From Fidelibacterota bacterium (GTDB lineage: Bacteria; Fidelibacterota; Marinisomatia; SCGC-AAA003-L08; GCA-2689995): 33,664 nucleotides of DNA. How positions within the stretch are numbered: the stretch's first letter is position 1; each line of letters starts with the position of its first letter. Position numbers and translations under genes: made by a program. Positions 15,643-25,539 of this stretch are shown piece by piece. The stretch spans positions 1-33,664 of the forward strand of contig NZIV01000004.1 in assembly GCA_002689995.1 (NCBI GenBank), written 5' to 3'. A model generated the notes under the pieces. That model saw nothing but the letters and a program-made list of their open reading frames with translations, ran no database searches and was not told the origin of the DNA.

Positions 15643-16140
15643 TTATTTATAATGGATAGGTTTTAAATTTTTAGGTAGATAAAGTGGGTGAGATGGATAA
15701 CCATTTTTAGTAATTCGTAAACATTTCAAATTAGAAAATAACTCTAAAACTTGATTCCCTCTATTCATATATTTACCGTTTGTACCCCAGGCTGCGATAG
15801 TTAAATCGGCTTCTTCATAAAGTCTTTTTAACCAATAATCATTTTTAGGTCCAATTGGGTCAGATGTATTCCGTAATTTTGCTGGATTAGTAGAACGAAA
15901 TGCAAAAATATTCCCCATTATATAACCACCATATCCCCAATATTTAGCATAGCCCATACATCTGCGAATTGTAGGATCATTTTTAGTTTCAGTAGCAGTC
16001 GAAGGGTTTAGACCGATAAAAAGTACTTTAGGCAATTCTTTATTCCATATCCGCCAAAGTGTATAGCGATGGATTCTATCATCGGAAAATATTGCATCAG
16101 ATTTTACTAATGGGAAAAAGGTATTATCTATAGAATTCAT
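15643..16140 (-). CDS. DUF1643 domain protein
   Basis: This 165-aa protein matches DUF1643: RYTLWRIWN, VLFIGLNPSTA, NDPTIRRCMGYAKYWGYGG, NIFAFRSTNP, GPKNDYWLKRL and IAAWGTNG occur in the family order. No biochemical function is established as far as I know; the conserved Asn/Asp/Arg set suggests an enzyme or nucleotide-related role. It is the last gene of the long minus-strand string, coupled to coaX by a 4-base ATGA overlap. It converges on gatA with a 29-base gap. Confidence 0.85.
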   Translation of the reverse strand: MNSIDNTFFPLVKSDAIFSDDRIHRYTLWRIWNKELPKVLFIGLNPSTATETKNDPTIRRCMGYAKYWGYGGYIMGNIFAFRSTNPAKLRNTSDPIGPKNDYWLKRLYEEADLTIAAWGTNGKYMNRGNQVLELFSNLKCLRITKNGYPSHPLYLPKNLKPIHYK

Positions 16141-16889
16141 ATTTTTATTATATGCAATTTATTTATGTCATTAATTACTTCTATTCCAAAAAGAGTTAGA
16201 AATGGCTCGAGATCATGTTTAATTGATAATCCTGGAGAAATTACTGTGCTGAATCCTCCAGTTAAAATTATTCTACAATTTTGCCAATTCATTTCATTTT
16301 GGATTCGTATAATCATACCCTCTAAAGATTCAACAGCTCCAAACATAATCCCAGATTGCAAGTTTGTTTCGGTATTTCGTCCAACTACATTTTTAGGAAA
16401 TTTAAAGGCTGTATTCTTTAGCAATGCTGCTTTATTATATAAATTATTTGCAGAAACATCAATCCCTGGAGAAATAGCACCACCAATAAATATTCCATTT
16501 TTATTTATGACATCATATGTTGTGGCGGTTCCAAAATCCACAATTATTTTCCGTCCAGAATATTTCTTATTAGCACCAACTATATTACAAATTCTATCTG
16601 CTCCGACCGAAGACGGTTTATCAACATCCAATTTTAATCCAATAATATTATTATGTTTAATAATAAATGGCTTTAAATTTAAGTGCATTCTACACCAATT
16701 TTGGTAATCAATAGTCTTTTTAGGAGCTACAGAACTGATTATTACGTTAGTAATTTTAGATAAATCTATATCTGTTAAACCTTCATTAGCGGAAGTATGG
16801 GACTTAATTCTATGAACCATAATTATTTCGGAATTTTCAACAATTCCTACGGTAATATTTGTATTACCTATATCTAATGCTAGTAACAT
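16137..16889 (-). CDS. coaX: Type III pantothenate kinase
   Basis: This enzyme phosphorylates pantothenate, the first step of coenzyme A synthesis, and is not feedback-inhibited by CoA. The 250-aa ASKHA-fold protein shows MLLALDIGNTNITVGI (phosphate loop), GADRICNIVGA, IVDFGTATTYDVI and GGAISPGIDVS. ILTGGFS near the C-terminus is the adenosine motif. It is linked to birA by a TAATG junction and to the DUF1643 gene by ATGA. birA-coaX pairing is common in bacteria. Here it also sits beside CoA-thioester metabolism (methylmalonyl-CoA mutase). Confidence 0.95.
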   Translation of the reverse strand: MLLALDIGNTNITVGIVENSEIIMVHRIKSHTSANEGLTDIDLSKITNVIISSVAPKKTIDYQNWCRMHLNLKPFIIKHNNIIGLKLDVDKPSSVGADRICNIVGANKKYSGRKIIVDFGTATTYDVINKNGIFIGGAISPGIDVSANNLYNKAALLKNTAFKFPKNVVGRNTETNLQSGIMFGAVESLEGMIIRIQNEMNWQNCRIILTGGFSTVISPGLSIKHDLEPFLTLFGIEVINDINKLHIIKI

Positions 16890-17650
16890 TAAAGGATTAA
16901 TTCACCTCCTGGAAATATTTGTATTTCATCATTAATTTTTAATTTAGCATACCCATTACTATTAATTCCTATAAATTTACCAAAGATACTTTCGTTACCA
17001 TAATTAAATGAAATATCTGCATTTATGTGATTACAATACTGAAGCCATTTTTCAACAATATTTTCAAATTTTAAGTACTCGGATTCTATATTATTCAGAA
17101 TTGATGCTAATATTGTCTCTCTTTGAATAGGCTGTTTTGTTTTTGAAATTAAAGAAATACTTGATTTTTGAATGTTATCTGGAAACTGAGATAAATGAGA
17201 GTTAATATTAATCCCAATTCCAACACATAAATATTTTTTTTTATTAATTTCTTTAGATTCTATTAAAATGCCCCCTAGCTTTTTATTATCTAAGAATATA
17301 TCATTTGGCCATTTTAAAGTACAATTTAAATTATTAAAATACTTTATTCCATCACAAATACCAATACCAACAAGAAGTGAAATTAACCCCATTTTTTTTA
17401 AACTTAATTTTGGTTTTAATAAAAATGAAAAAGTTAAATTTTGACCTGGACATGAAAACCAATAATTATTCCCTCTTCCTTTTCCTTTTCGTTGATCATC
17501 AGTGATTACTAAACTACCATTTTTAGCTTTATTATCTATAGCGAGCTCCCAGAGGTCTTCATTTGTAGAGTTTGTAAAATGATAATATTCGATATGTTGA
17601 CCAAGAAATTGAGTACTTAAATTACCTTGGATTAAATTAGAAAAAATCAA
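16889..17650 (-). CDS. birA: Biotin-[acetyl-CoA-carboxylase] ligase
   Basis: This enzyme activates biotin as biotinyl-AMP and attaches it to carrier lysines, here presumably Lys132 of the carrier protein encoded at 22724-23224. It has 253 aa and no N-terminal HTH, so it is the monofunctional class without repressor activity. Motifs are NSTNEDLWELA, DDQRKGKGRGNNYW (a variant of the GRGRRGR loop), LKWPNDIF and KLGGILIES with VGIGININ. A C-terminal SH3-like domain follows. The start is TTG at 17650, directly after the mutase TAA. Confidence 0.93.
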   Translation of the reverse strand: MIFSNLIQGNLSTQFLGQHIEYYHFTNSTNEDLWELAIDNKAKNGSLVITDDQRKGKGRGNNYWFSCPGQNLTFSFLLKPKLSLKKMGLISLLVGIGICDGIKYFNNLNCTLKWPNDIFLDNKKLGGILIESKEINKKKYLCVGIGININSHLSQFPDNIQKSSISLISKTKQPIQRETILASILNNIESEYLKFENIVEKWLQYCNHINADISFNYGNESIFGKFIGINSNGYAKLKINDEIQIFPGGELIL

Positions 17651-19186
17651 TTATGAAAATATTCCAAATTCTTCTCGAAAGACATTGCTGATTTCTCCAA
17701 GTGTTGCATGATTTTTAACAGCATATAATATACCATCCATTAAATTATTATTTCCTTTTGCAATTTTTCGGAGTCCATTTAAAGAGGCTTCTACTTTATT
17801 TGAATCTCTTGTGTTTTTTAGATTTTCTAGCCGTGCTAATTGGGATTTAACAGCTTCTTCATTTATTTTTAGAATTTCAGGTTCAACTTCATTTTCTTCT
17901 CTAAACTTATTTACGCCAACTATGATATTTTCTAAACTATCTATATTTTTCTGGTATTCGTATGCTGCTTGTCCTATTTCATTTTGTTGAAATTCAATTT
18001 CAATTGCTGGAATAGCTCCTCCTAAACCATCAATTTTTTTAATAAGTTTCATTGTTTGAAATTCAATTTCATCTGTTAATGATTCAATAAAATAAGATCC
18101 AGAAAATGGGTCTACTACATCAGCCATCCCTGATTCATGTGCTATTATTTGTTGTGTTCGTAAAGCTAATCTAGCTGATGCTTCTGTAGGTAGTGCAAGT
18201 GCTTCATCAAAAGCATTAGTATGTAAAGATTGAGTACCACCTAATACCGCAGATGCAGCTTGAATTGTTGTTCTAACGATATTGTTATCTACTTGCTGTG
18301 CTGTTAATGTTGATCCAGCAGTTTGAGTATGAAACCGACACATCATTGCTTTTTGTTCTGTCGCTCCAAATCGTTCTTTCATAATTTTTGACCAAATTCT
18401 TCTAGCTGCTCTAAATTTAGCTATTTCTTCAAAAAAATGATTATGAGAATTAAAGAAAAAACTTAATCGTTTTCCAAAATAATTTACATCTAAACCTGCA
18501 TCAATTGCAGATTGAACATAAGCAATTCCATTAGAAAAAGTGAATGCCAATTCCTGTACTGCTGTTGCACCTGCCTCTCTAATATGATATCCTGAAATTG
18601 AAATTGTATTCCAAAGTGGTGCTTCATCTCCGCACCATTTGAACATATCAGTAATTATTCGCATACTACTTTTAGGAGGATAAATAAATGTCCCACGAGC
18701 TATATATTCTTTTAAAATATCATTTTGAACAGTACCTCTAAGTTTTTTCCTAGATACACCATTTTTTTCTGCAGTAGCAATAAGGAAGGCTAATAAAATA
18801 CTTGCTGTAGAATTTATTGTCATTGAGATAGAAACTTCATCTAGAGGAATATCTTTCATCAATAATTCCATATCAACAAGTGAAGAAATCGGAACACCAA
18901 CACGACCAACTTCACCTAAGCTTAAAGTATGATCAGAGTCATATCCAGTTTGTGTAGGAAGGTCAAATGCAACAGATAATCCCATTACACCTTGTTTCAT
19001 TAAATATTTATATCGTTCATTACTTTCTTCAGCAGAACCAAATCCAGCATATTGACGCATCGTCCAAAGTTTACCTAAATACATATTTTGATAAATACCA
19101 TGTGTGAATGGAAATTCACCAGGATTTTCATTAATTGAAGAACCATAAAAAGATCTTAATTCTATATTTGAACTAGTCTTTTTCAT
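17651..19186 (-). CDS. mcmA: Methylmalonyl-CoA mutase, catalytic (large) subunit
   Basis: This enzyme interconverts (R)-methylmalonyl-CoA and succinyl-CoA using adenosylcobalamin. The 511-aa protein is only the TIM-barrel substrate domain; the B12-binding domain must be a separate subunit encoded elsewhere. Tyr46 (RQYAGF), Arg164 (ARGTFIYPP) and His201 ([11 protein letters not shown]) align with Tyr89, Arg207 and His244 of the Propionibacterium enzyme with identical spacing (118 and 37). Isobutyryl-CoA mutases replace the Tyr and Arg by Phe and Gln, so methylmalonyl-CoA is the likely substrate. [18 protein letters not shown] is the family signature. Biotin carboxylase and biotin ligase nearby fit a propionyl-CoA pathway. 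The gene follows the cyclase by 13 bases. Confidence 0.94.
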   Translation of the reverse strand: MKKTSSNIELRSFYGSSINENPGEFPFTHGIYQNMYLGKLWTMRQYAGFGSAEESNERYKYLMKQGVMGLSVAFDLPTQTGYDSDHTLSLGEVGRVGVPISSLVDMELLMKDIPLDEVSISMTINSTASILLAFLIATAEKNGVSRKKLRGTVQNDILKEYIARGTFIYPPKSSMRIITDMFKWCGDEAPLWNTISISGYHIREAGATAVQELAFTFSNGIAYVQSAIDAGLDVNYFGKRLSFFFNSHNHFFEEIAKFRAARRIWSKIMKERFGATEQKAMMCRFHTQTAGSTLTAQQVDNNIVRTTIQAASAVLGGTQSLHTNAFDEALALPTEASARLALRTQQIIAHESGMADVVDPFSGSYFIESLTDEIEFQTMKLIKKIDGLGGAIPAIEIEFQQNEIGQAAYEYQKNIDSLENIIVGVNKFREENEVEPEILKINEEAVKSQLARLENLKNTRDSNKVEASLNGLRKIAKGNNNLMDGILYAVKNHATLGEISNVFREEFGIFS

Positions 19187-19199
19187 AAAGTAAAATATA

Positions 19200-21257
19200 T
19201 TATATTGATGTTTTTAAAATTTCTAATTGTTTATTAAATCTGTTTAAATATTCTTGAGCATATAATGAATTTGGATATTTATTGATATATTCACTTAATA
19301 ACTTTAATGCGTTCTTAAAATCAAATTTATTATAATTATAGATTATTTCTTTAAATTCTTCTTGAATATTATAGTTACTCAATCCATCCTCATTATTATT
19401 ATATAATTCATATATATCAATTGCTCTGGATTTACCTCTTATATTTTCTTCAGAAACTTTTCTTATTAAAAACTGATTTTTTTTATTTAGTTTTAGCCAA
19501 GAAAATTCACTGAGTAATATACTTGATTTAAATTTTTTATTTAGCTGTTCAACTCTAGATGCAAGATTAACAGTTTCTGAAATTACGGTACCTTCCATTC
19601 GTGTATTACTTCCGATAATACCTTTCATAACGTGGCCTGAATTTATACCAATACCAATTTCAATTGGCTTATAATCAACATCATTCCTTTTTAAATAATT
19701 ATGGATATATACTTTATCTAATAATTGATTTGCGCATTTTACTGCATCCATTACACTCTCATCAAATAATGCCATAAAACCATCACCTTCGAATTTATTA
19801 ACATAACCTTTATGTTGTTTTACAATAGGTTCCATTCTATTAAGAAAAGTATTTAAAAAAATAAAATTATCTTTTGGTGCCATTGTTTCGGCAAAATCAC
19901 TATAATTTCTTATATCCAAAAATAATACTGTCATAAATTTTTCAACATGATCGCCTAATTTTGTTTCTGTGATATCTCTGCGATTTAAACTATCAATTAA
20001 TTCAAAAGGAACAAATTTCTTAAATGTTGTAATAAGTTTTACGTTTTTCTTTGATTCAAGTTTCATATTTCTAAGAGCATTTAAATTTTGTTTTTTATAT
20101 GCTTCTACTTGATATGTAATACTAAAAGAGTGTAATACTAGTTGAATTCCTAAAAGTGCCACAGCCATCCATACTGGAATAAAAATATCAATTATACCAA
20201 AGAATGCTACTGCAATAATAGTGAATGCAATAACAAAAGGTATTCCTGATAAACTGAAAATAATACTCTGACTACTTTTATGTTTGAATGAAATTGTAAA
20301 TGCCATTGAGTAAACTAAAATGATTCCAAAAAACATGTAAAAAATTGTACCTTTCCCAGCAATTTGATTCTTTAAACTAAAAGTTGAAAAAGTTAGGATT
20401 ATACCTATTAATATAGTTGCAATAATTATATGATAGTAAGTTTTATTATATTTTTTCAGCTTAAGAAAACTAGCAGCAAATGCAAAATACGAACAAAACC
20501 ATAAGTACATGGTTGACAATTTTATTTTCTCAAGAATTATCATTGAAAAATTAGGGAAAAGTATTTTTCCAAAGCCAAAATACATTAAATATTGAGGAAT
20601 AAATATAGTTAATGTAATTATGTAAACTATATAATTAATTTCACTTGTTGATAGGCTTAAAGCAATATTGTAAAGAAGAAGACCTATTATTGCTCCTATT
20701 ATTAATGCGTGAATAAAAAAAGTTAAATTATTATCATGCCTATATTTTTCTTCGGTTTTAATTTGTAAGGGTAACGGCGTTGATGACCCTTCGTTAAATT
20801 TTAATAAAATTAATGTTGTATCATTACCAAATAGACATTTAAAACTTGGCTTTATATCTCCATTTGAAATATGAAAGCCTAGGGAGTCTAAATTTGAAAT
20901 AGATATATTTTCATTATTTTTATTTTTATAATATAATTCAAGTCTATCTGGAGTTAGACTTCCTTGAGAATCTATATACCAAATATCATTTTTTGAATTA
21001 TTTATAACATTAAATTTTATCCATATATTTTTTCCAGCCCACTCATATCCTAAATTCAATGTTTTATTTTTATTTTTTTTAAATGGTATTTTATTTAAGT
21101 TGTTTAAAATATCATGATATTTTAACTGATTGGTTGTATCTATATAGTAATATAAGTATTCTCCAATATCGTAATTATTTACGTTATCCTGTAGATATAG
21201 ATTAGATGAAAATAAGTTTGAAAAAACTAATAATGATAAAAGTGATATAATTTTCAT
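19200..21257 (-). CDS. 7TMR-DISM adenylate cyclase
   Basis: I set the start at ATG 21257 (685 aa), which gives a good signal peptide, rather than an upstream TTG at 21263. An extracytoplasmic beta-sandwich domain (about 25-170) of the 7TMR-DISMED2 type has [12 protein letters not shown] and WYIDSQG. Seven hydrophobic helices follow (about 178-380), then a class III cyclase domain (about 435-610). Catalytic residues are present: metal-binding Asp448 (LFLDIRN) and Asp492 ([10 protein letters not shown]), Lys488 and Thr557 as the base-selecting pair typical of bacterial adenylate cyclases, and Asn564 with Arg568 (VNLASRVE). The C-terminal 75 residues look TPR-like. It probably makes cAMP in response to an external ligand. 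It is located between carboxylase and mutase genes. Confidence 0.9.
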   Translation of the reverse strand: MKIISLLSLLVFSNLFSSNLYLQDNVNNYDIGEYLYYYIDTTNQLKYHDILNNLNKIPFKKNKNKTLNLGYEWAGKNIWIKFNVINNSKNDIWYIDSQGSLTPDRLELYYKNKNNENISISNLDSLGFHISNGDIKPSFKCLFGNDTTLILLKFNEGSSTPLPLQIKTEEKYRHDNNLTFFIHALIIGAIIGLLLYNIALSLSTSEINYIVYIITLTIFIPQYLMYFGFGKILFPNFSMIILEKIKLSTMYLWFCSYFAFAASFLKLKKYNKTYYHIIIATILIGIILTFSTFSLKNQIAGKGTIFYMFFGIILVYSMAFTISFKHKSSQSIIFSLSGIPFVIAFTIIAVAFFGIIDIFIPVWMAVALLGIQLVLHSFSITYQVEAYKKQNLNALRNMKLESKKNVKLITTFKKFVPFELIDSLNRRDITETKLGDHVEKFMTVLFLDIRNYSDFAETMAPKDNFIFLNTFLNRMEPIVKQHKGYVNKFEGDGFMALFDESVMDAVKCANQLLDKVYIHNYLKRNDVDYKPIEIGIGINSGHVMKGIIGSNTRMEGTVISETVNLASRVEQLNKKFKSSILLSEFSWLKLNKKNQFLIRKVSEENIRGKSRAIDIYELYNNNEDGLSNYNIQEEFKEIIYNYNKFDFKNALKLLSEYINKYPNSLYAQEYLNRFNKQLEILKTSI

Positions 21258-21345
21258 ATTCAATTATTAATAGTATTCTAAAGTAAAGATATAAATAAAT
21301 ATTTAAAAGGAGAAAAATTAATTAAATCTTAATTATATTCAGTTT

Positions 21346-21897
21346 TTAAGGTTTCCACATTTTATTATATCCAACTTTTAAATCTGTCTCTTCTACGTCA
21401 TCATAAGTAGACATTTCTGTCGTTAGCCATTTTTGATTTATATAATTTAATGTATATACTGCTCTTGCAGATAAATATTTTTCATTTGAATTATTAACTC
21501 TATCAAATCTGATATAAACTAATATTTTATCATTATCCTTTAATATTCCTCTTAATTCAATGTTAGATTGTTTATAATCCTGTTTTCTTAATCTGTTAAA
21601 AAAAGTTTTTACAAATATTTTACCTGGTATTCGTCCTCTAATTAATGATGAGAAAAAATTTCCAGTATAAATCTTTAAATGCTTTCCATCACCACCTTTT
21701 CCTGTTTTATCTAATCCATATTGATAGACATTAATTTTATGATTAGGAGCAAAATAATCATAGAAAGCTTGGAAATCGTAATTAATATAGTATTGAGCTA
21801 ATTCAACTTCAAACTTTTTCTCCATAGTTTGCCATAAATCGGAATTACTAATTGGGAAAAGAATGCTAATTGTAAAAAGTGTTAATATTTTTTTCAT
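21346..21897 (-). CDS. Secreted protein of unknown function, possibly NTF2-like
   Basis: This 183-aa protein has a signal peptide (MKKILTLFTISILFPISNS, cleavage near residue 19). The mature part starts with a helix rich in Glu, Gln and Tyr and the segment FQAFYDYFAPNHKINVYQYG. It goes on to alternating strands, including ILVYIRFDRV and ARAVYTLNYINQKWLTTEMS. This helix-then-sheet pattern recalls NTF2/SnoaL-like folds, but I cannot assign a family. It lies between the DnaJ-like protein (111-base gap) and the cyclase (88-base gap), so it may have its own promoter. Confidence 0.65.
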   Translation of the reverse strand: MKKILTLFTISILFPISNSDLWQTMEKKFEVELAQYYINYDFQAFYDYFAPNHKINVYQYGLDKTGKGGDGKHLKIYTGNFFSSLIRGRIPGKIFVKTFFNRLRKQDYKQSNIELRGILKDNDKILVYIRFDRVNNSNEKYLSARAVYTLNYINQKWLTTEMSTYDDVEETDLKVGYNKMWKP

Positions 21898-22008
21898 TGA
21901 TATAGTTAACCTATTTTTTTTTTTGAATAAATATCTTTAATTCTAAATTACTATTTTAAGATATTAACTAAATATAATTTTTTATAATGTTATTTATCGC
22001 TGTGTTTA

Positions 22009-22722
22009 TTATTTGATATTTCTATGTGAAATAATTTTTTGGTAAGCATCATTCAATTGTTTAAATTTTTTTTCGGCCATTTTTTGATAATCTTTACCTA
22101 GATGAAGAACCTTGTCTGGATGATATTTTTTAGCCATTTTTCTATAAGCTTTCTTTATTTCATTATCGGTTGCAGTGTCATCAATCTCTAAAACTTTATA
22201 AGCAGATTTAATATCATCGAAGAACATTGCTTGTATAGATTCAAAATCTCTCACACTAATATTTAGATAATTACCAATTGTTTTGATAACACGTATTTCT
22301 TCGGGATGAACTTCACCATCTGAGGCAGATAATCCAAATAATACGTGCATTAACTGAAGTCTTGATGGGTGATCCATATTTTGTTGGATTTGTTCACATA
22401 CTTGATTTAATGTAAATTCTTTGTTAAGTAATTCTTTTAACATTTTTAATGCCTGATTTGCATGTGACTGTCCAAAATTATCGACTAGGAAGTTTTTCAC
22501 ATATTCTAATTCAGATTTTAAAATTTTTCCATCAGCCTTCATAACCGCTGCTAGAAGAATTAATAATGCAACACCAAAATCACCAGATTGAGTACGTCCT
22601 TTTGTTCTTGAATAAGATGAACGAACATTAGATTGAGAGCCTAAAGTATAACCAAGAATTCCACCAATAGGTCCAAACATTGCCCAGCCTAATGCACCAA
22701 AAATTAATTTATTCCATGACAT
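22009..22722 (-). CDS. TerB-DnaJ (DjlA-like) co-chaperone
   Basis: This 237-aa protein is counted from ATG 22722, one base after the biotin carrier stop, with GGAG nine bases upstream. A TTG at 22731 is the alternative but has no room for a ribosome site. The N-terminus has a glycine-rich hydrophobic helix (GALGWAMFGPIGGILGYTLG), a TerB-like helical domain (about 48-165: VMKADGKI, ASDGEVHPEE) and a C-terminal J domain (about 172-234) with HPD at 201-203 (KYHPDKV). The order TM-TerB-J matches DjlA, a membrane-bound activator of DnaK ATPase. Its position after the biotin carrier gene is probably operon hitch-hiking rather than a functional link. Confidence 0.9.
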   Translation of the reverse strand: MSWNKLIFGALGWAMFGPIGGILGYTLGSQSNVRSSYSRTKGRTQSGDFGVALLILLAAVMKADGKILKSELEYVKNFLVDNFGQSHANQALKMLKELLNKEFTLNQVCEQIQQNMDHPSRLQLMHVLFGLSASDGEVHPEEIRVIKTIGNYLNISVRDFESIQAMFFDDIKSAYKVLEIDDTATDNEIKKAYRKMAKKYHPDKVLHLGKDYQKMAEKKFKQLNDAYQKIISHRNIK

Positions 22723-22723
22723 T

Positions 22724-23224
22724 TTAATCAATCTCCATTATTATATCACCTTTTTCTATAGAACTTCCTTCTTTAACATTTATATATTTTATTAAACCAT
22801 TAATTGGCGAATTAATTTCATTTTCCATTTTCATGGCTTCAAGTACACATACATGAGATCCCGCTTCTATTCTATCACCTTTTTTAACAAATAATTTAGT
22901 TATTAAGCCTGGAATTGGAGCTTTAATAATTCCAACTTTTTCAGTTTCAAAATTTTCATATCCAAAATCATCCATGATGATTTTTAATTGATTTTTGATT
23001 GTAAATACACTGTAATTTTTAGAATCACTTATCAAAATATCTTTATATTTATCTTGAAATGATATGAACCATGATTGATTATTTAAAATAACACTAAAAA
23101 GGTTTTTAGAGATTTTTTGAATATCTGCGGTAGTTTTTTTTCCATCTATTTCAAATATGAATGGATTTTGTGAGATAAGTACTGCATCAATTGAATAATT
23201 ATTTTTTGTTAAACGAATTTTCAT
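22724..23224 (-). CDS. Biotin carboxyl carrier protein (acyl-CoA carboxylase)
   Basis: This 166-aa protein has a C-terminal biotinyl domain (about 97-166) with biotin-accepting Lys132 in EAMKMENEI and KAPIPGLI at its start. The N-terminal 90 residues form a beta-rich region similar in place to the linker/BT domain of acyl-CoA carboxylase alpha chains. It overlaps the biotin carboxylase stop by four bases (ATGA). Together the two resemble a split alpha subunit of propionyl-CoA or acetyl-CoA carboxylase. With methylmalonyl-CoA mutase nearby, propionyl-CoA is the better guess; the carboxyltransferase partner is elsewhere. Confidence 0.92.
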   Translation of the reverse strand: MKIRLTKNNYSIDAVLISQNPFIFEIDGKKTTADIQKISKNLFSVILNNQSWFISFQDKYKDILISDSKNYSVFTIKNQLKIIMDDFGYENFETEKVGIIKAPIPGLITKLFVKKGDRIEAGSHVCVLEAMKMENEINSPINGLIKYINVKEGSSIEKGDIIMEID

Positions 23225-24705
23225 TCAATACCATCATTTATTCCAGATTCAAGCCAATTAGATTGCATATCATCAGTTTTGATTTGCCCAATTTTTTTTT
23301 GATGCTGATTTAATATTAATGCTGTATTTGAAAGTTCAATTTTTTTTGTTTGATTATTAATAATTTCTGGTAAAATCTGGTTTAAAGTATGTATAAAGTA
23401 GGTTCCATTTTTAAAAGTCGAATGATTAATTATATCTTTACAAATTGGAATATTTGTAACTGGTCCAATAATCTTAATTTCTGTTAATACTCTGTCCATT
23501 TTTGCAATAGCTTCTTTACGAGTATTTGCTAATACAATTAATTTAGCTAGTATTGGATCATAATGGGATGTAACTTCTTGTCCTCGAATAAATCCTTCAT
23601 CCATACGTACACCTGGACCAGCTGGTGGGAAGTAATCAATTATTTTTCCTGTTGAAGGTTGAAAATTTATTAAGTAGTCTTCTGCATAAATCCTACATTC
23701 AATTGCATGACCTGATGGATTAATATCTTTTTGAGAAATTGATAATTTTTTACCATTTGCAATATTGATTTGTTCTTTAACAAGATCTATTCCATTCACC
23801 ATTTCTGTAATAGGATGTTCCACTTGAAGCCTAGTATTCATTTCAAGGAAATACCATTTTTTATTTTTGTCCACTAAAAATTCAATAGTGCCCGCACCCT
23901 CATAATTACAAGCTTTTGCTAGGATAATTGAAGCTTTTGAAAGCTCATTTCTTAAAGTATCATCAATATAAGGTGATGGAGTTTCTTCGATTATTTTCTG
24001 ATGACGTCTTTGGATTGAACATTCACGTTCACCTAAAGTAATATGGTTACCATTAGAATCTGACAAAACTTGGATTTCAATATGACGTGGATCTTCAAGG
24101 TATTTTTCTAAATATATACGTGAATCTGAAAATGCTTTTTGAGCTTCAGAAGTGGCTCTATCAAAAGCTGCTATGAGTTCATTTTTAGAATAGACTATTC
24201 GCATTCCTTTACCACCACCACCACCAGCTGCTTTAACTAAAATAGGGAATCCTATTTGATTGGCAATTCTAGTTAAAGAATTAATATTTTTTATTGAGTT
24301 TTTACTACCGGGAATAAGAGAAATTGAATGTTTTTTTGCAACATTTCTTGCAGCTATTTTATCTCCCATTAACTTTATAGCTTTAGTTGGTGCACCAATC
24401 CAATTAACACCAATTTTTTTAATACTTGTTGCAAAGTCAGCATTCTCTGATAAGAAGCCATACCCAGGATGTACAGCATCAGCTTTGCTTTTTTTTATGA
24501 CGTTTAATATTTTTGAAATGTTTAGATAGGATTCAGTAGAATGAGATGACCCAATTGGATAAGCTTCATCAGCAAGAATAACATGAAGCGAAATTCGATC
24601 AGCATCAGAGTAAATAGCGACAGTTTTTATACCAATCTCTTTACAGGTTCGAATTATACGAACCGCAATTTCACCTCTATTTGCAATTAATATTTTTTTT
24701 ATCAA
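23221..24705 (-). CDS. accC: Acyl-CoA carboxylase, biotin carboxylase subunit
   Basis: This ATP-grasp enzyme carboxylates carrier-bound biotin using bicarbonate and ATP. Motifs are ILIANRGEIAVRIIRTCKE, HPGYGFLSENADFA, the glycine loop GGGGKGM (161-167), EKYLEDPRHIEIQV, and NTRLQVEH with Arg291, Gln293 and Glu295 in catalytic positions close to E. coli AccC numbering. The 494 aa exceed AccC by about 45 residues at the C-terminus, as in the start of propionyl-CoA carboxylase alpha chains after the carboxylase domain. The start is TTG at 24705, with no obvious Shine-Dalgarno. It follows batE by 90 bases and overlaps the carrier gene. Confidence 0.94.
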   Translation of the reverse strand: MIKKILIANRGEIAVRIIRTCKEIGIKTVAIYSDADRISLHVILADEAYPIGSSHSTESYLNISKILNVIKKSKADAVHPGYGFLSENADFATSIKKIGVNWIGAPTKAIKLMGDKIAARNVAKKHSISLIPGSKNSIKNINSLTRIANQIGFPILVKAAGGGGGKGMRIVYSKNELIAAFDRATSEAQKAFSDSRIYLEKYLEDPRHIEIQVLSDSNGNHITLGERECSIQRRHQKIIEETPSPYIDDTLRNELSKASIILAKACNYEGAGTIEFLVDKNKKWYFLEMNTRLQVEHPITEMVNGIDLVKEQINIANGKKLSISQKDINPSGHAIECRIYAEDYLINFQPSTGKIIDYFPPAGPGVRMDEGFIRGQEVTSHYDPILAKLIVLANTRKEAIAKMDRVLTEIKIIGPVTNIPICKDIINHSTFKNGTYFIHTLNQILPEIINNQTKKIELSNTALILNQHQKKIGQIKTDDMQSNWLESGINDGIE

Positions 24706-24795
24706 AGGATTGAACTATTTTTTTTAATCAAACTAATTACATAAAATTAAGTAATTCAAATGGGTTTATAAAATGGATAGTTATATTTAATCTGA

Positions 24796-25539
24796 TTATA
24801 ACTCTCTGATTTGATTTTTTAATATCCAACCTACTGTTCCATCTAATAGTTCAAAATTTATCCATTCTTCTTGATTATTTAAAATTTCGACTTTTAATCC
24901 TTCATGAACTTCTACAATTTTACTAGAATATTCATTAGGCTCAGAATATGCAATAACAATCTGGTCATAGATAATACCTTTAGGATTAGATTTTAAATCA
25001 ATATAGGAATGAGTGGATACAAAAAATAATAATATTAGTTCAATAATTAAAAGTGTTTCAAAATTTCTAAGCCAATTTTGGTTTAATATCTTTCTGAATG
25101 CAATTAAAATTGATAAGGTTAATAGACTAATAAAAAAAACATTTAACCATCCTTGAAAATTAAAGTAATTTCGAAATGTATTATACCATTTTAAATAAAT
25201 AGGTGGCTCAGGTAAATCAATTTTGTCAACTACATTTAAATTAGCTAAGCTTAGATTATATTCAGCATCTGAATGGGATGGATTCAAGGAAAGACATTTT
25301 TCATATGCCCATACCGAACCAGCAACATTTTTTTGTCTAAAATAGGCATTTCCTAGATTATAATATAGTTGTGGAGATTCCCAATTATGTTTTAGAATTT
25401 CTTCCATTTCTTGAACAGCTAATTGATAATTACTATTACTATACGCATTTAATCCGTTTTGATATTGTTTTAATAATTCAGGATGAATTGAAAATCCAAT
25501 CGTAAAGATAATTAATGAAATAATATATTTTTTTAACAT
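24796..25539 (-). CDS. batE: BatE aerotolerance protein (TPR, SH3)
   Basis: This 247-aa membrane protein has a signal-like N-terminus, TPR repeats (about 25-105: YYNLGNAYFRQKN, AYEKCLSLNPSHSDAEYNL), two membrane helices (about 130-150 and 157-175) and a C-terminal bacterial SH3 domain (about 190-247: AYSEPNEYSSKIVEVHEGLKV). This layout is typical of BatE. It overlaps batD by seven bases and closes the bat gene set. Bat proteins are linked to aerotolerance and envelope stress in Bacteroides and Leptospira relatives, but their biochemistry is unclear. A 90-base spacer separates it from accC. Confidence 0.9.
   Translation of the reverse strand: MLKKYIISLIIFTIGFSIHPELLKQYQNGLNAYSNSNYQLAVQEMEEILKHNWESPQLYYNLGNAYFRQKNVAGSVWAYEKCLSLNPSHSDAEYNLSLANLNVVDKIDLPEPPIYLKWYNTFRNYFNFQGWLNVFFISLLTLSILIAFRKILNQNWLRNFETLLIIELILLFFVSTHSYIDLKSNPKGIIYDQIVIAYSEPNEYSSKIVEVHEGLKVEILNNQEEWINFELLDGTVGWILKNQIREL

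Noticed and set aside
15633-15649. Possible terminator between convergent gatA and the DUF1643 gene
   Set aside because: TAAATAA/TTATTTA is only a 7-bp stem of A-T pairs with a three-base loop, expected by chance in this sequence.
16165-16707. Open frame of 180 codons on the plus strand
   Set aside because: Lies wholly antisense to coaX, which has clear catalytic motifs; the predicted protein shows no family pattern.
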